A stretch of 64,000 nucleotides of DNA. Source: JAEYFP01 sp964579795. GTDB taxonomy: Bacteria > Bacillota > Clostridia > Lachnospirales > Lachnospiraceae. Every line of letters starts with the position of its first letter. The first letter of the stretch is position 1. Shown here one piece after another: positions 1 through 8,304 of this stretch. The DNA lies in NCBI GenBank assembly GCA_964579795.1, contig CAZOHM010000001.1, forward strand, positions 49,224 through 113,223, given 5' to 3'. Below the pieces are notes generated by a model that was not told the DNA's origin, did not search any database, and saw nothing but the letters and a program-made list of their open reading frames with translations. The translations under genes and the position numbers were made by a program.

Positions 1-539
1 TTAAAGGAATTCTTAATAAATATTATGACAGGGGACTGCGCATTATTGAGGTGTACAAGCACCAGTTTAAAGATTTGAATGAAGTCATTGCCCAAATTAA
101 GAATAGAAATTACAAATTCATTATTTACATGGATGATTTATCCTTTGAAGATTTTGAGATTGAGTACAAATATTTAAAAGCAGTGATTGAGGGCGGACTG
201 GAGAAAAAACCAGATAATATTTTAATTTATGCAACCTCCAACAGGCGTCATCTTGTCAGAGAAAAATTTTCAGACAAAGAAGAACGCAGAGATGATTTGC
301 ATTCCAGTGATACGGTTCAGGAGAAGCTGTCACTTGTATCCAGATTTGGTGTTTCTATATTCTTCTGTGCACCAGACAAAAAAGAGTTTACCAATATCGT
401 GAAAACTCTGGCAGAAAGATATCATGTACAGCTGCCCGAGGAGGAGCTGCTTCTGGAAGCTAACAAATGGGAATTATCACATGGAGGTCTTTCAGGTAGA
501 ACAGCGCAGCAGTTTATTGATTATCTGCTTGGGAAATAG
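1..539 (+). CDS. DUF815-family AAA ATPase, C-terminal part (5' end outside window)
   Basis: The reading frame is open from base 3 and continues upstream of the GTG at 51, so the gene starts outside the window. About 179 residues are visible. The text before the GTG reads as a helix following a P-loop (KGILNKYYDRGLRIIEVYK), and residues after it carry a hydrophobic beta strand ending in Asp-Asp (FIIYMDDLSFED), which fits a Walker B, then a strand with Thr-Ser-Asn-Arg-Arg (sensor-1-like). This layout is that of the DUF815 AAA family, common in Firmicutes and without an assigned role. The Walker A motif is off the window. It ends 11 bases before the Ppx-like gene and is probably in the same operon. 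The family assignment is fairly confident; function is unknown. Confidence 0.75.
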   Translation, partial: KGILNKYYDRGLRIIEVYKHQFKDLNEVIAQIKNRNYKFIIYMDDLSFEDFEIEYKYLKAVIEGGLEKKPDNILIYATSNRRHLVREKFSDKEERRDDLHSSDTVQEKLSLVSRFGVSIFFCAPDKKEFTNIVKTLAERYHVQLPEEELLLEANKWELSHGGLSGRTAQQFIDYLLGK

Positions 540-550
540 GAGGAAATTGT

Positions 551-2095
551 ATGGCACTAAAGACATTTGCAGCAATTGATGTGGGTTCCTATGAGCTGGC
601 CATGAAAATATTTGAGTTCTCCTCAAAAGGGTCTATGAAAGAAGTCGACCATATCAGACATCGAATTGAGCTTGGAACAGATACATACATGACAGGGAAA
701 ATTAGTCATGAAAGAGTTGATGAACTTTGCAGGATTCTGAATGAATTTGTTTTGATTATGAAATCATATAAAGTTGATGCCTATAAGGCATATGGAACAA
801 GCGCAATCAGAGAAACCGAGAATACACTGATTGTAATTGAACAGATTAAGCTGCGAACAGGGATAACCGTAGAAGTGTTAAGTAACTCCGAACAGAGATT
901 TCTTCACTATAAAGCGGTTGCTTCCCGCGGCGAGAAATTTGATAAGGTAATTAAGCGGGGATGTGCTGTTGTTGATATTGGTGGAGGCAGCATACAGATT
1001 TCTCTTTTTGATAAAGATACACTTGTGACGACACAGAATATCCGTCTTGGAATTCTTCGTATGAGGGATATGCTTGTTGACCTTAAGCCAAGAACGAATG
1101 ACTATGAGCATCTGCTTGGAGAACTGATTGATAATCAGCTCAGCGTGTTTAAGCATTTGTATTTGCGAGGTCGTGATATAAAAAACATTATAGTAGTAGA
1201 TGATTATTTATCATATGTCATACAGAGGATTTGTGGCGACAGCGACATGATTTCGCTTGAGCAGTTCAATGTATTTGCCGAGAAACTTCATGAAAACAAA
1301 CCGGAGCAGATATCTAAAGCTCTTGGTATGGGGGAAGAAAACGCATCACTTTTAACACCGTCGACAATTCTGCTTAAAAGAATACTGCAACAGACAAAGG
1401 CTGAGCTTGTGTGGGCACCGGGAGTCAGTCTGAGTGATGGAATTGCATATGAATTTTCTGAAAAAGAAAAGCTGATACACGGTAAGCATGATTTTGAGAA
1501 TGATATTATTGCCTGCGCCGGTAATATGAGCAAGCGATATATGGGAAATAAAGAACGGAATCAGCTTATAGAGATGGTTGCCTGTGAACTGTTTGACAAT
1601 ACAAAGAAAATTCATGGTATGGGCAGACGCGAAAGACTACTGCTCAGAATTGCTGCATTATTAGGTGATTGTGGAAAGTATATGAGTCTTGAGGCCGGAG
1701 CAGAATGCTCCTACAGTATTATTATGGCAACTGAAATGATAGGATTGTCTCATGTAGAGAGAGAGATTGTAGCAAATGTTGTTAAGTTTAACAAAGCGCA
1801 TTTTGAGTATTATGATGAGCTTGCAGGAATTACTCGTCTGGATAAGGATTCCTATTTGAAAATAGCAAAGCTAACGGCAATATTTAGAGTAGCTGATGGC
1901 ATCTGCAGATGCTACCGAAAAAAGATAGATGGTTTGAAAATCCTACAGAAAAAGGATGATTTGATTATTACAGTGAGCACAATGGAAGATATTACATTGG
2001 AGCAGGGATTCTTTGGAAGAAAAGCAGCTTTTTTTGAAGAAGTGTTCAGTATTAAGCCAGTACTTAAATGTAAAAAGAAATTAGATGCGATTTAG
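551..2095 (+). CDS. Ppx/GppA-type phosphatase with degenerate HD domain
   Basis: 514 residues, ATG preceded by AGGAGG seven bases upstream. The N-terminal ~300 residues form an actin-like ASKHA phosphatase fold of the exopolyphosphatase/guanosine pentaphosphatase family: phosphate-1 loop AIDVGSYE (residues 8-15), GTSAIRE (about 83-89) and phosphate-2 loop VDIGGGSIQ (about 140-148). The C-terminal ~200 residues resemble the HD domain found in long Ppx proteins, but the place of the usual LHDIGK motif reads LGDCGK, so the metal-binding His is replaced by Gly. It lies 11 bases before ppk1, so the pair probably controls polyphosphate turnover (Ppk1 makes the polymer, Ppx removes terminal phosphate). 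Whether it hydrolyses polyphosphate, pppGpp or neither cannot be read from the sequence. Confidence 0.88.
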   Translation: MALKTFAAIDVGSYELAMKIFEFSSKGSMKEVDHIRHRIELGTDTYMTGKISHERVDELCRILNEFVLIMKSYKVDAYKAYGTSAIRETENTLIVIEQIKLRTGITVEVLSNSEQRFLHYKAVASRGEKFDKVIKRGCAVVDIGGGSIQISLFDKDTLVTTQNIRLGILRMRDMLVDLKPRTNDYEHLLGELIDNQLSVFKHLYLRGRDIKNIIVVDDYLSYVIQRICGDSDMISLEQFNVFAEKLHENKPEQISKALGMGEENASLLTPSTILLKRILQQTKAELVWAPGVSLSDGIAYEFSEKEKLIHGKHDFENDIIACAGNMSKRYMGNKERNQLIEMVACELFDNTKKIHGMGRRERLLLRIAALLGDCGKYMSLEAGAECSYSIIMATEMIGLSHVEREIVANVVKFNKAHFEYYDELAGITRLDKDSYLKIAKLTAIFRVADGICRCYRKKIDGLKILQKKDDLIITVSTMEDITLEQGFFGRKAAFFEEVFSIKPVLKCKKKLDAI

Positions 2096-2106
2096 GGGGC
2101 ATACAG

Positions 2107-4227
2107 GTGGAAAAGAAAAATCTTAGAAAACCCGAATATTATATTAATCGAGAATTGAGCTGGCTTTTATTTAATGAGCGAGTGCTCGGAGAGGCCAGAG
2201 ACAAAACAAATCCGTTATTTGAAAGATTAAAGTTCTTAAGCATTACGGCATCCAATCTGGATGAGTTCTTTATGATCAGAGTTGCTTCACTAAAGGATAT
2301 GGTGAATGCAGGGTATCATAAGGTGGATATTGCAGGCATGACGCCAAAGGAGCAGCTTACAAAGCTGAATAAGGCAACACATGAGCTTGTAAATATGCAG
2401 TATTCTACATATACGAGATCATTGCTTCCGTTACTTTCACAGGAGGGAATCCATTTTATAGTTATTCATGAGGATTTAACAGAAGAACAAGCTTCCTATG
2501 CGGATCGATATTTTGAGGAGAATGTTTATCCGGTACTCACGCCTATGGCAGTTGATTCTTCCAGACCGTTTCCTCTTATTCGAAACAAATCATTAAATAT
2601 AGGAGCACTCTTGTCTAAAAAGGGAAGCGGAGAAGAACCAGTGTTTGCGACTGTTCAGGTGCCAGCTGTATTGCCTCGTATTGTGAAGCTTCCGTCAGAG
2701 GATGGACAGACAAACCTGATATTACTTGAAGAAGTGATAGAAAGAAACATGCATAAGCTGTTTTTGAATTATGATATTATCTGTGCACATTCTTTTCGCA
2801 TCATGCGCAATGCAGATTTGACAATTGAAGAGGATGAGGCTGCTGATCTGCTTAAGGAAATTGAGCGTCAGCTTAAAAAAAGACAGTGGGGAGAAGCTAT
2901 TCGTCTGGAAGTTGCAGACGATATGGATGTGCGCCTTTTGAAGATACTCCGCCAGGAACTGGGTATTTCTGAGGAAGAAATATATAGGATTTATGGTCCA
3001 CTTGATTTGACATTCCTTATGAAAATGTATGGGATGGAGGGCTATGACCATTTAAAAGAACCGCAGTATATTCCACAGCCTGTGAGTGAGCTAACAACAG
3101 AAAATGACTTATTTACTCAAATACGGGAACGTGATATTCTGTTACATCACCCATATCAAACGTTTCAGCCGATTGTTGATTTTATCAGGCAGGCAGCAAA
3201 GGATCCGGATGTGCTTGCAATTAAACAGACACTATATCGTGTCAGTGGTAATTCGCCAATTATTGCAGCACTTGCACAGGCTGCTGAGAATGGGAAACAG
3301 GTGTCGGTGCTTGTGGAACTGAAAGCAAGATTTGATGAGGAAAACAATATAGTATGGGCGAAAATGCTTGAAAAAGCAGGATGTCACGTTATTTATGGAC
3401 TTGTTGGATTGAAAACACACAGTAAAATTACACTTGTTGTCAGACGTGAGGAAGATGGAATAAGGCGATATGTGCATCTAGGAACAGGAAATTATAATGA
3501 TGCAACAGCTAAACTGTATACAGATATTGGTCTGCTGACTTGTTCGGAGCCGATTGGAGAAGATGCAACTGCAGTATTTAACATGCTTTCTGGGTATTCC
3601 GAGCCGGTGTCATGGAATCGATTATCACTTGCTCCATTATGGCTGAAAGATCGTTTCCTGAGTCTGATTGCAAGAGAGTCCGAAAATGCCCATATGAAAA
3701 AACCTGCACGGATTATTGCAAAAATCAATTCGTTATGTGATCCGGATATTATAGAAGCCTTATATGAGGCATCTGCAGCGGGTGTGGAGATTGATTTGAT
3801 TGTGCGTGGAATATGCTGTCTGAAAGTAGGTATTAAAGATGTCAGTGAGCATATTCGAGTACGTTCTGTTGTAGGAACTTTTCTGGAACATAGCCGTATT
3901 TTTTATTTCGAAAATGCCGGAAAGGCGGAATTATATTGCGGTTCCGCTGATTGGATGCCAAGAAACCTGGAGAGAAGAGTGGAAATCTTATTCCCAATTG
4001 AAGAAGAACGACTTAAGGCGAAGGTATTCCATATTCTTAAGGTTATGCTGGCAGATAATATGAAAGCAAATGTCATGCAGCCAGATGGCAGTTATGAAAA
4101 AATTGATAAACGGGGAAAGGAATTAATTAGCTGCCAGAAAACATTTTGTGAAGAGGCTGTTTTTGAGACAACGCAAAAGAAGGAAGTGGAGAATGAACGG
4201 GTGTTCATTCCAGAGGAACCGATATGA
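2107..4227 (+). CDS. ppk1: polyphosphate kinase 1
   Basis: 706 residues with a GTG start. Ppk1 reversibly moves the gamma phosphate of ATP onto inorganic polyphosphate through a phosphohistidine. The usual four-domain layout is visible: N-terminal helical domain beginning YINRELSWLLFNERVL (about 12-27), head domain, then two phospholipase-D-like catalytic domains. The autophosphorylated His is in RYVHLGTGNYND (about 455-466) and the second conserved His in TFLEHSRIFYF (about 590-600). Length is normal for the family. It is tightly followed by maf, with the ATG overlapping its stop, so ppx-like, ppk1, maf and the HAD fusion read as one operon. Confidence 0.96.
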   Translation: MEKKNLRKPEYYINRELSWLLFNERVLGEARDKTNPLFERLKFLSITASNLDEFFMIRVASLKDMVNAGYHKVDIAGMTPKEQLTKLNKATHELVNMQYSTYTRSLLPLLSQEGIHFIVIHEDLTEEQASYADRYFEENVYPVLTPMAVDSSRPFPLIRNKSLNIGALLSKKGSGEEPVFATVQVPAVLPRIVKLPSEDGQTNLILLEEVIERNMHKLFLNYDIICAHSFRIMRNADLTIEEDEAADLLKEIERQLKKRQWGEAIRLEVADDMDVRLLKILRQELGISEEEIYRIYGPLDLTFLMKMYGMEGYDHLKEPQYIPQPVSELTTENDLFTQIRERDILLHHPYQTFQPIVDFIRQAAKDPDVLAIKQTLYRVSGNSPIIAALAQAAENGKQVSVLVELKARFDEENNIVWAKMLEKAGCHVIYGLVGLKTHSKITLVVRREEDGIRRYVHLGTGNYNDATAKLYTDIGLLTCSEPIGEDATAVFNMLSGYSEPVSWNRLSLAPLWLKDRFLSLIARESENAHMKKPARIIAKINSLCDPDIIEALYEASAAGVEIDLIVRGICCLKVGIKDVSEHIRVRSVVGTFLEHSRIFYFENAGKAELYCGSADWMPRNLERRVEILFPIEEERLKAKVFHILKVMLADNMKANVMQPDGSYEKIDKRGKELISCQKTFCEEAVFETTQKKEVENERVFIPEEPI

Positions 4228-4808
4228 GAAGAGTGATTCTTGCATCAGGATCTCCCAGGCGAAAGGATATAATGACGCAGGTTGGGATTCAGTTTGAGAC
4301 ATTCGTCAGCAGCAGGGAGGAGAAAATTACCGAAGAAAATCCATCCAGGGTTGTAGAAGAACTATCAATGCAGAAAGCAAGTGATGTAGCTGGACATTTT
4401 CTAGGACAGAAGAATTTTCTGATTATCGGAGCAGATACGATTGTAGTATTTAATGGAGAAATACTTGGAAAACCTAAAGATGAGGATGATGCAAGACGAA
4501 TGCTTAAAATGCTTCAGGGAAAAACACATCAGGTTTACACAGGAGTCACATTCATTTATGATTTAAAAAAGGAAATACTGACACATACATTTTATGCGGT
4601 AACAGATGTTGAGATGTATCCGATGTCCGATACGGACATTGATTTGTATGTCAGAACCGGTGAGCCAAAGGATAAAGCAGGTTCTTATGCAATACAGGGG
4701 AAATGTGCAGTTTACATAAAACAAATACGTGGTGAGTATAATAATGTTGTCGGTTTTCCGATTGCAAGAATAATAAACGAAGCGAAGGAAATTGGTATAC
4801 AGCTATGA
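4224..4808 (+). CDS. maf: Maf-family nucleotide pyrophosphatase
   Basis: 194 residues. Maf proteins hydrolyse (deoxy)nucleoside triphosphates to monophosphates, mainly dTTP, UTP and modified or non-canonical bases. Visible motifs: ASGSPRRKDIM at residues 7-17, the ADTIVV strand near 73-78, and the C-terminal GEPKDKAGSYAIQG (about 146-159) with the Lys and Gln typical of the active site. The start overlaps the last four bases of ppk1 (ATGA), and the stop overlaps the ATG of the next gene, so translation is coupled at both ends. The old name septum formation inhibitor comes from overexpression in Bacillus; pyrophosphatase activity is the supported function of the family. Confidence 0.94.
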   Translation: MRRVILASGSPRRKDIMTQVGIQFETFVSSREEKITEENPSRVVEELSMQKASDVAGHFLGQKNFLIIGADTIVVFNGEILGKPKDEDDARRMLKMLQGKTHQVYTGVTFIYDLKKEILTHTFYAVTDVEMYPMSDTDIDLYVRTGEPKDKAGSYAIQGKCAVYIKQIRGEYNNVVGFPIARIINEAKEIGIQL

Positions 4809-6301
4809 TGAAAGCAGTTATTTTTGATCTTGACGGAACTTTGTCGGATTCTCTCGTATCAATTGCCCATAGTGCCAATCTGGCATTACAGTCTATTGGA
4901 ATGGATACTTATGAAACGGAGCGTTACAAACAATTTGTTGGGGATGGAGCTGCTGAACTGGTCAGGCGTATGCTTTATTATAATGGAGATACAGAGGGTG
5001 TTCATTACGAGGAACTTCGTGAGAAATATAGATATTTTTTCAGTAAGAACTGTATGTTTCAGGTGCATCCATATGATGGTCTGCCTGAAGTTCTAAAGGA
5101 ATTGAAGAACAGAGGAGTTCATTTGGCAGTATTGTCAAACAAACCGCATAAGCAGGCTGTTGAGGTCGTAGAAGCACTATTTGGTACAGAACTGTTTGAC
5201 ATGATACGTGGACAGTCGAAAGATTTTTTGAGAAAGCCGAGTCCGGAAGGTGCGTTCTATATTTCCAGAGCACTTGGCTTGGAGCCTTCGGAATGTGTAT
5301 ATGTTGGTGATACTAATACGGATATGAAGACAGGAACGCAGGCTGGTATGTATACAGTTGGTGTGTTATGGGGATTTCGAGAAAAGCAGGAGCTTGAAGA
5401 GAATCATGCAGACCAGATTATTGAAAATCCGATAGAACTGTTGTCAATTGTTGAAAGAATACCGGTTTATATAAATTGTCAAAAGGAGCCACTGTACGAA
5501 AGGCAAAAGAACAGGATTCGACTTGTTGCCACTGATGTGGATGGAACACTTGTAAAGGACAGCAGCAATGAGGTATATCCGGAAATCATTGAAGCAGTGA
5601 AAAAACTACGCAAAAATGATATTTTGTTTGTTGTAGCTAGTGGTAGACAATATGATAGTCTTGAAAAGTTGTTTAATGAAGTAAAAGATAATATGATATT
5701 TATTGCGGAAAATGGAGCACATATCAAATGTCGAGAGACAGATATGTCTGTCATATCCATGAACCGGCAGATAGCAAATCAGATTATTATGGAATCCAGA
5801 GAATATCCGGGTGTTGATATTGTTGTTTCAACTGCTAAGGGAGCATATCTTGAGTCGAAAAATGCTGCATTTGTGGACTTGATTGAGAATGGGTATCGTA
5901 ACCGATTTACGCTTGTTGATGATATTTTAAAAGAAGATATTGACATCATAAAGGTAGCTTTATATCATAGAGGTAGCATAAGAGAGATTGGAGAAAAGAT
6001 ACTTGTTCCAAAGTGGAAAAATCTTTGCAGAGCCACAATGGCAGGTGAAGAATGGGTTGACTTTATGGATGCAGATGCAGACAAAGGAAACGCGCTTCGA
6101 ACCATTCAGAATTTCTTTCACATTTCCAAAGAAGAAACAATGGTATTTGGTGATAATGCAAATGATCTTGGGATGCTGAACCAGGCTGAAGAGAGCTATG
6201 TTGTAGCTAATGCCCGTGAAGATGTGCGATGTCAGGCAAAACATATCTGTGCACCATATAGCGAAAAGGGTGTATACAGAGAACTTCAAAAATTATTTTA
6301 G
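4805..6301 (+). CDS. fused HAD phosphatases: phosphoglycolate-phosphatase-like plus Cof-type
   Basis: 498 residues holding two complete HAD hydrolases in tandem. Domain 1 (about 1-215) is of the Gph/PGP type: motif I DLDGTLSDS (8-16), motif II LSNK (about 116-119), Lys in KPSPEGAF, and motif IV VGDTNTDMKTG (about 175-185). Domain 2 (about 235-498) is of the Cof/YkrA type: ATDVDGTL (about 240-247), VVASGRQYDS, a Lys in DKGNAL and GDNANDLGML near the end. Both nucleophile Asp pairs are intact, so both halves may be active, probably on small phosphorylated metabolites. A ~20-residue linker joins them. No stop or frameshift lies between the halves, so this is a real fusion and not a reading error. 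Substrates are unknown. Confidence 0.9.
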   Translation: MMKAVIFDLDGTLSDSLVSIAHSANLALQSIGMDTYETERYKQFVGDGAAELVRRMLYYNGDTEGVHYEELREKYRYFFSKNCMFQVHPYDGLPEVLKELKNRGVHLAVLSNKPHKQAVEVVEALFGTELFDMIRGQSKDFLRKPSPEGAFYISRALGLEPSECVYVGDTNTDMKTGTQAGMYTVGVLWGFREKQELEENHADQIIENPIELLSIVERIPVYINCQKEPLYERQKNRIRLVATDVDGTLVKDSSNEVYPEIIEAVKKLRKNDILFVVASGRQYDSLEKLFNEVKDNMIFIAENGAHIKCRETDMSVISMNRQIANQIIMESREYPGVDIVVSTAKGAYLESKNAAFVDLIENGYRNRFTLVDDILKEDIDIIKVALYHRGSIREIGEKILVPKWKNLCRATMAGEEWVDFMDADADKGNALRTIQNFFHISKEETMVFGDNANDLGMLNQAEESYVVANAREDVRCQAKHICAPYSEKGVYRELQKLF

Positions 6302-6312
6302 GAGGGATTCAT

Positions 6313-6585
6313 ATGCAGGAACAGCAGGAGTATGATGATGAAGTATTACAGGCTTTTTTGAAGAACCAGAGTAAATTGTTTGATGAGGATGTTGCTGAGA
6401 CACTTGAAGAAGCAGAAGCTTTTTTAGAGGATTGCATGGCAGTTGTAGTTGATTCCATAGAAGAGGTTAGAGACTACTTTGAAGAGAATGGTACAGATGT
6501 TGATGGAATGGATCTTGATGAGCTTGAAGAAGCCAGTGAAGTATTCAAAATACCTGATGGCAGGTATTTGATTGTGGAAGGCTGA
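6313..6585 (+). CDS. small acidic protein, conserved-type hypothetical
   Basis: 90 residues with AGGAGG shortly before the ATG. The protein is very acidic (many Asp and Glu, almost no Lys or Arg), has no membrane segment and no Cys pairs. It is predicted to be mainly helical, with a central stretch of alternating acidic and hydrophobic residues, and ends in a strand-like segment (DGRYLIVEG). It follows the HAD fusion by 11 bases and closes this plus-strand operon; the next gene is convergent. I do not recognise a family. Coding status is supported by spacing, ribosome site and composition. Confidence 0.75.
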   Translation: MQEQQEYDDEVLQAFLKNQSKLFDEDVAETLEEAEAFLEDCMAVVVDSIEEVRDYFEENGTDVDGMDLDELEEASEVFKIPDGRYLIVEG

Positions 6586-6605
6586 AAGCTTACTGATGTA
6601 TAAAA

Positions 6606-7427
6606 TCAGCAGAGTATAAGCTTGTGAATTATTTCGGAAATACCATCGTGGTCATTGTCCTGTGCAGTGATGTAGTCTGCATGTGCTTTTACAATGTCTG
6701 AGCCGTTTGCCATTACAACGCCGATTCCGGCAGCTTTTATCATCGTGATGTCATTTTCCTCGTCACCGGCGGTAATTGCATTTGAAAGCGGAATATGGAA
6801 GTAATCGCAGAAAAAGCGAACAGCATTTCCTTTTGTAGAGAGTGGATTTGCATATTCCAGGAGAATATCGCTTGAAAATGTACTGCAGAGTCTCCCGTTT
6901 TCCCACTCGGCATGCGCATCACGAAATTGTGTAAGTGGTTTGCGACCATCTAATGAGATAATAATAAGCTTGACAGGCTCTTCTGTAAGGGCATCAAGGA
7001 CATTGCTTACGACAAGAGGAGGCATTCCAATATGCTTGGTATAGTGTCTGAGTGCTTCTGTATCATGCTCTGAAATGACGTGTGTACGTGAATAGGTGTG
7101 GCAGTGAAGCCCGACTTTTGCTGCTTCGTCAAAGAGATATCTGACATATGAAAAAGGGACGGTACATTTTTGTATCGTCTTTTTTTCGTAACAGTCATAA
7201 ATCAGTCCACCATTAAAGCTTGCAATGTAGAAACCGGGAGTAATAAAATGATACTTTTCAGCAATCCTTAATGCACTTGGAATAGGTCTGCCCGTAGCAA
7301 TTACAAATTTGTGTCCATTACTTGTCATTTCGTGGATTGCACTAAGGTTTTCACTGCTGATAGCTTTGTGTGTGTTTAATAGCGTTCCATCTAAATCAGA
7401 AAACAAAATTTTTTTTTCTTCTGTCAT
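6606..7427 (-). CDS. Cof-type HAD-IIB sugar/cofactor phosphatase
   Basis: 273 residues. All HAD motifs are present: nucleophile loop LFSDLDGTLLNT (8-19), Thr in VIATGRP (about 42-48), Lys in STKGNAV (about 205-211) and TAGDEENDITMI (about 227-238). The cap insertion between motifs II and III is of the C2b type typical of Cof/YidA/YbjI proteins, which dephosphorylate sugar phosphates, pyridoxal phosphate or thiamin intermediates. The start ATG has a GGAG site (TAAGGAGATTTCGATT). It lies 34 bases downstream of the PHP gene on the same strand, probably in one operon. The substrate cannot be inferred. Confidence 0.9.
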   Translation of the reverse strand: MTEEKKILFSDLDGTLLNTHKAISSENLSAIHEMTSNGHKFVIATGRPIPSALRIAEKYHFITPGFYIASFNGGLIYDCYEKKTIQKCTVPFSYVRYLFDEAAKVGLHCHTYSRTHVISEHDTEALRHYTKHIGMPPLVVSNVLDALTEEPVKLIIISLDGRKPLTQFRDAHAEWENGRLCSTFSSDILLEYANPLSTKGNAVRFFCDYFHIPLSNAITAGDEENDITMIKAAGIGVVMANGSDIVKAHADYITAQDNDHDGISEIIHKLILC

Positions 7428-7461
7428 AATCGAAATCTCCTTACAGCAATTAGTACTCTGG

Positions 7462-8304
7462 CTACTTAGATGAAAGCAGAAGCTTTAATTTATCCAAAAT
7501 AGAATCATGGAGATACAGTTTTCCATATCCGGTTCCGAGATCAGTCTGAGGCTTTGTTGTTCCATGAAAATCAGAGCCTCCGGAAACAGCGAGGTTATAC
7601 TTTGCGGCAAATTCTTTTATTTCACGTTCTTCACTGGAAGAGTAGGTTGTATATTTTGCTTCAATTCCATCAAGTCCGGCATTTTTCAGTAAGGAAATAA
7701 GAGCTTCCAGACGTGCATGTCCCATATGATAAAGCGTTGGGTGTGCGAGAATGGAAAGTCCACCGGCAGATTTGATAAAGGCAATGGCCTGTGCGGGAGT
7801 AATCTTTTCTCTTGGCACATAACATGGTCCGTGATCTCCTATATATCGTTCAAAAGCTTCATTCATGCTTTTGATATAGCCCTGCTTAAGCATATATTTA
7901 GCATATAGTCCTCTTGTAATAACTGCATCAGGAAAAGCTGATTTCAGTTCTTCCAATGTGATGGGGATTCCATGCTCATTAAGGAGCTTACACATCTTTT
8001 CGTTTCGAAGTTCTCGCGTGTCTTGAAATTGTTTCAGATAGTCGGCAAAGCCGGGTGTAGTTTGATCAAGATATAGACCAACGATATGGATGTCGTGTCC
8101 TTCATATTCTGTCGAAAGTTCAACTCCCGGAATGACCTCTATTGGTTTTTCTAATGCATATGATACAGCCTCTGCAACACCGGCCATTGTATCGTGGTCG
8201 GTAAGCGCAAAAGCAGTCAATTTTTTTTCAAGGGCATAATCGACAAGCTCACATGGAGAATAGGAGCCATCTGATTTGTTTGAATGTACATGTAAATCTA
8301 TCAA
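7462..8304 (-). CDS. PHP-domain phosphoesterase (YciV/RNase AM-like)
   Basis: 280 residues starting at TTG, which overlaps the TGA of the ABC-F gene; GAGGA lies about nine bases upstream and no in-frame ATG is nearer. The PHP metal site is visible: DLHVHSNKSDGS (3-14), ALTDHDTMAG (about 36-45), PGVELS (about 59-64), an HPT motif in ILAHPTLYH (about 186-194) and GGSDFHG (about 242-248). This is the small PHP group that includes nucleoside 3',5'-bisphosphate phosphatase and 5'-3' exoribonuclease AM, enzymes acting on pAp or short RNA ends. Either role is possible here. Confidence 0.88.
   Translation of the reverse strand: MIDLHVHSNKSDGSYSPCELVDYALEKKLTAFALTDHDTMAGVAEAVSYALEKPIEVIPGVELSTEYEGHDIHIVGLYLDQTTPGFADYLKQFQDTRELRNEKMCKLLNEHGIPITLEELKSAFPDAVITRGLYAKYMLKQGYIKSMNEAFERYIGDHGPCYVPREKITPAQAIAFIKSAGGLSILAHPTLYHMGHARLEALISLLKNAGLDGIEAKYTTYSSSEEREIKEFAAKYNLAVSGGSDFHGTTKPQTDLGTGYGKLYLHDSILDKLKLLLSSK

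Noticed and set aside
6586..6640. Inverted repeat with AAGCTT and CTGAT arms between converging genes
   Set aside because: The arms are short and broken and there is no T run on either side, so it was not listed as a terminator.
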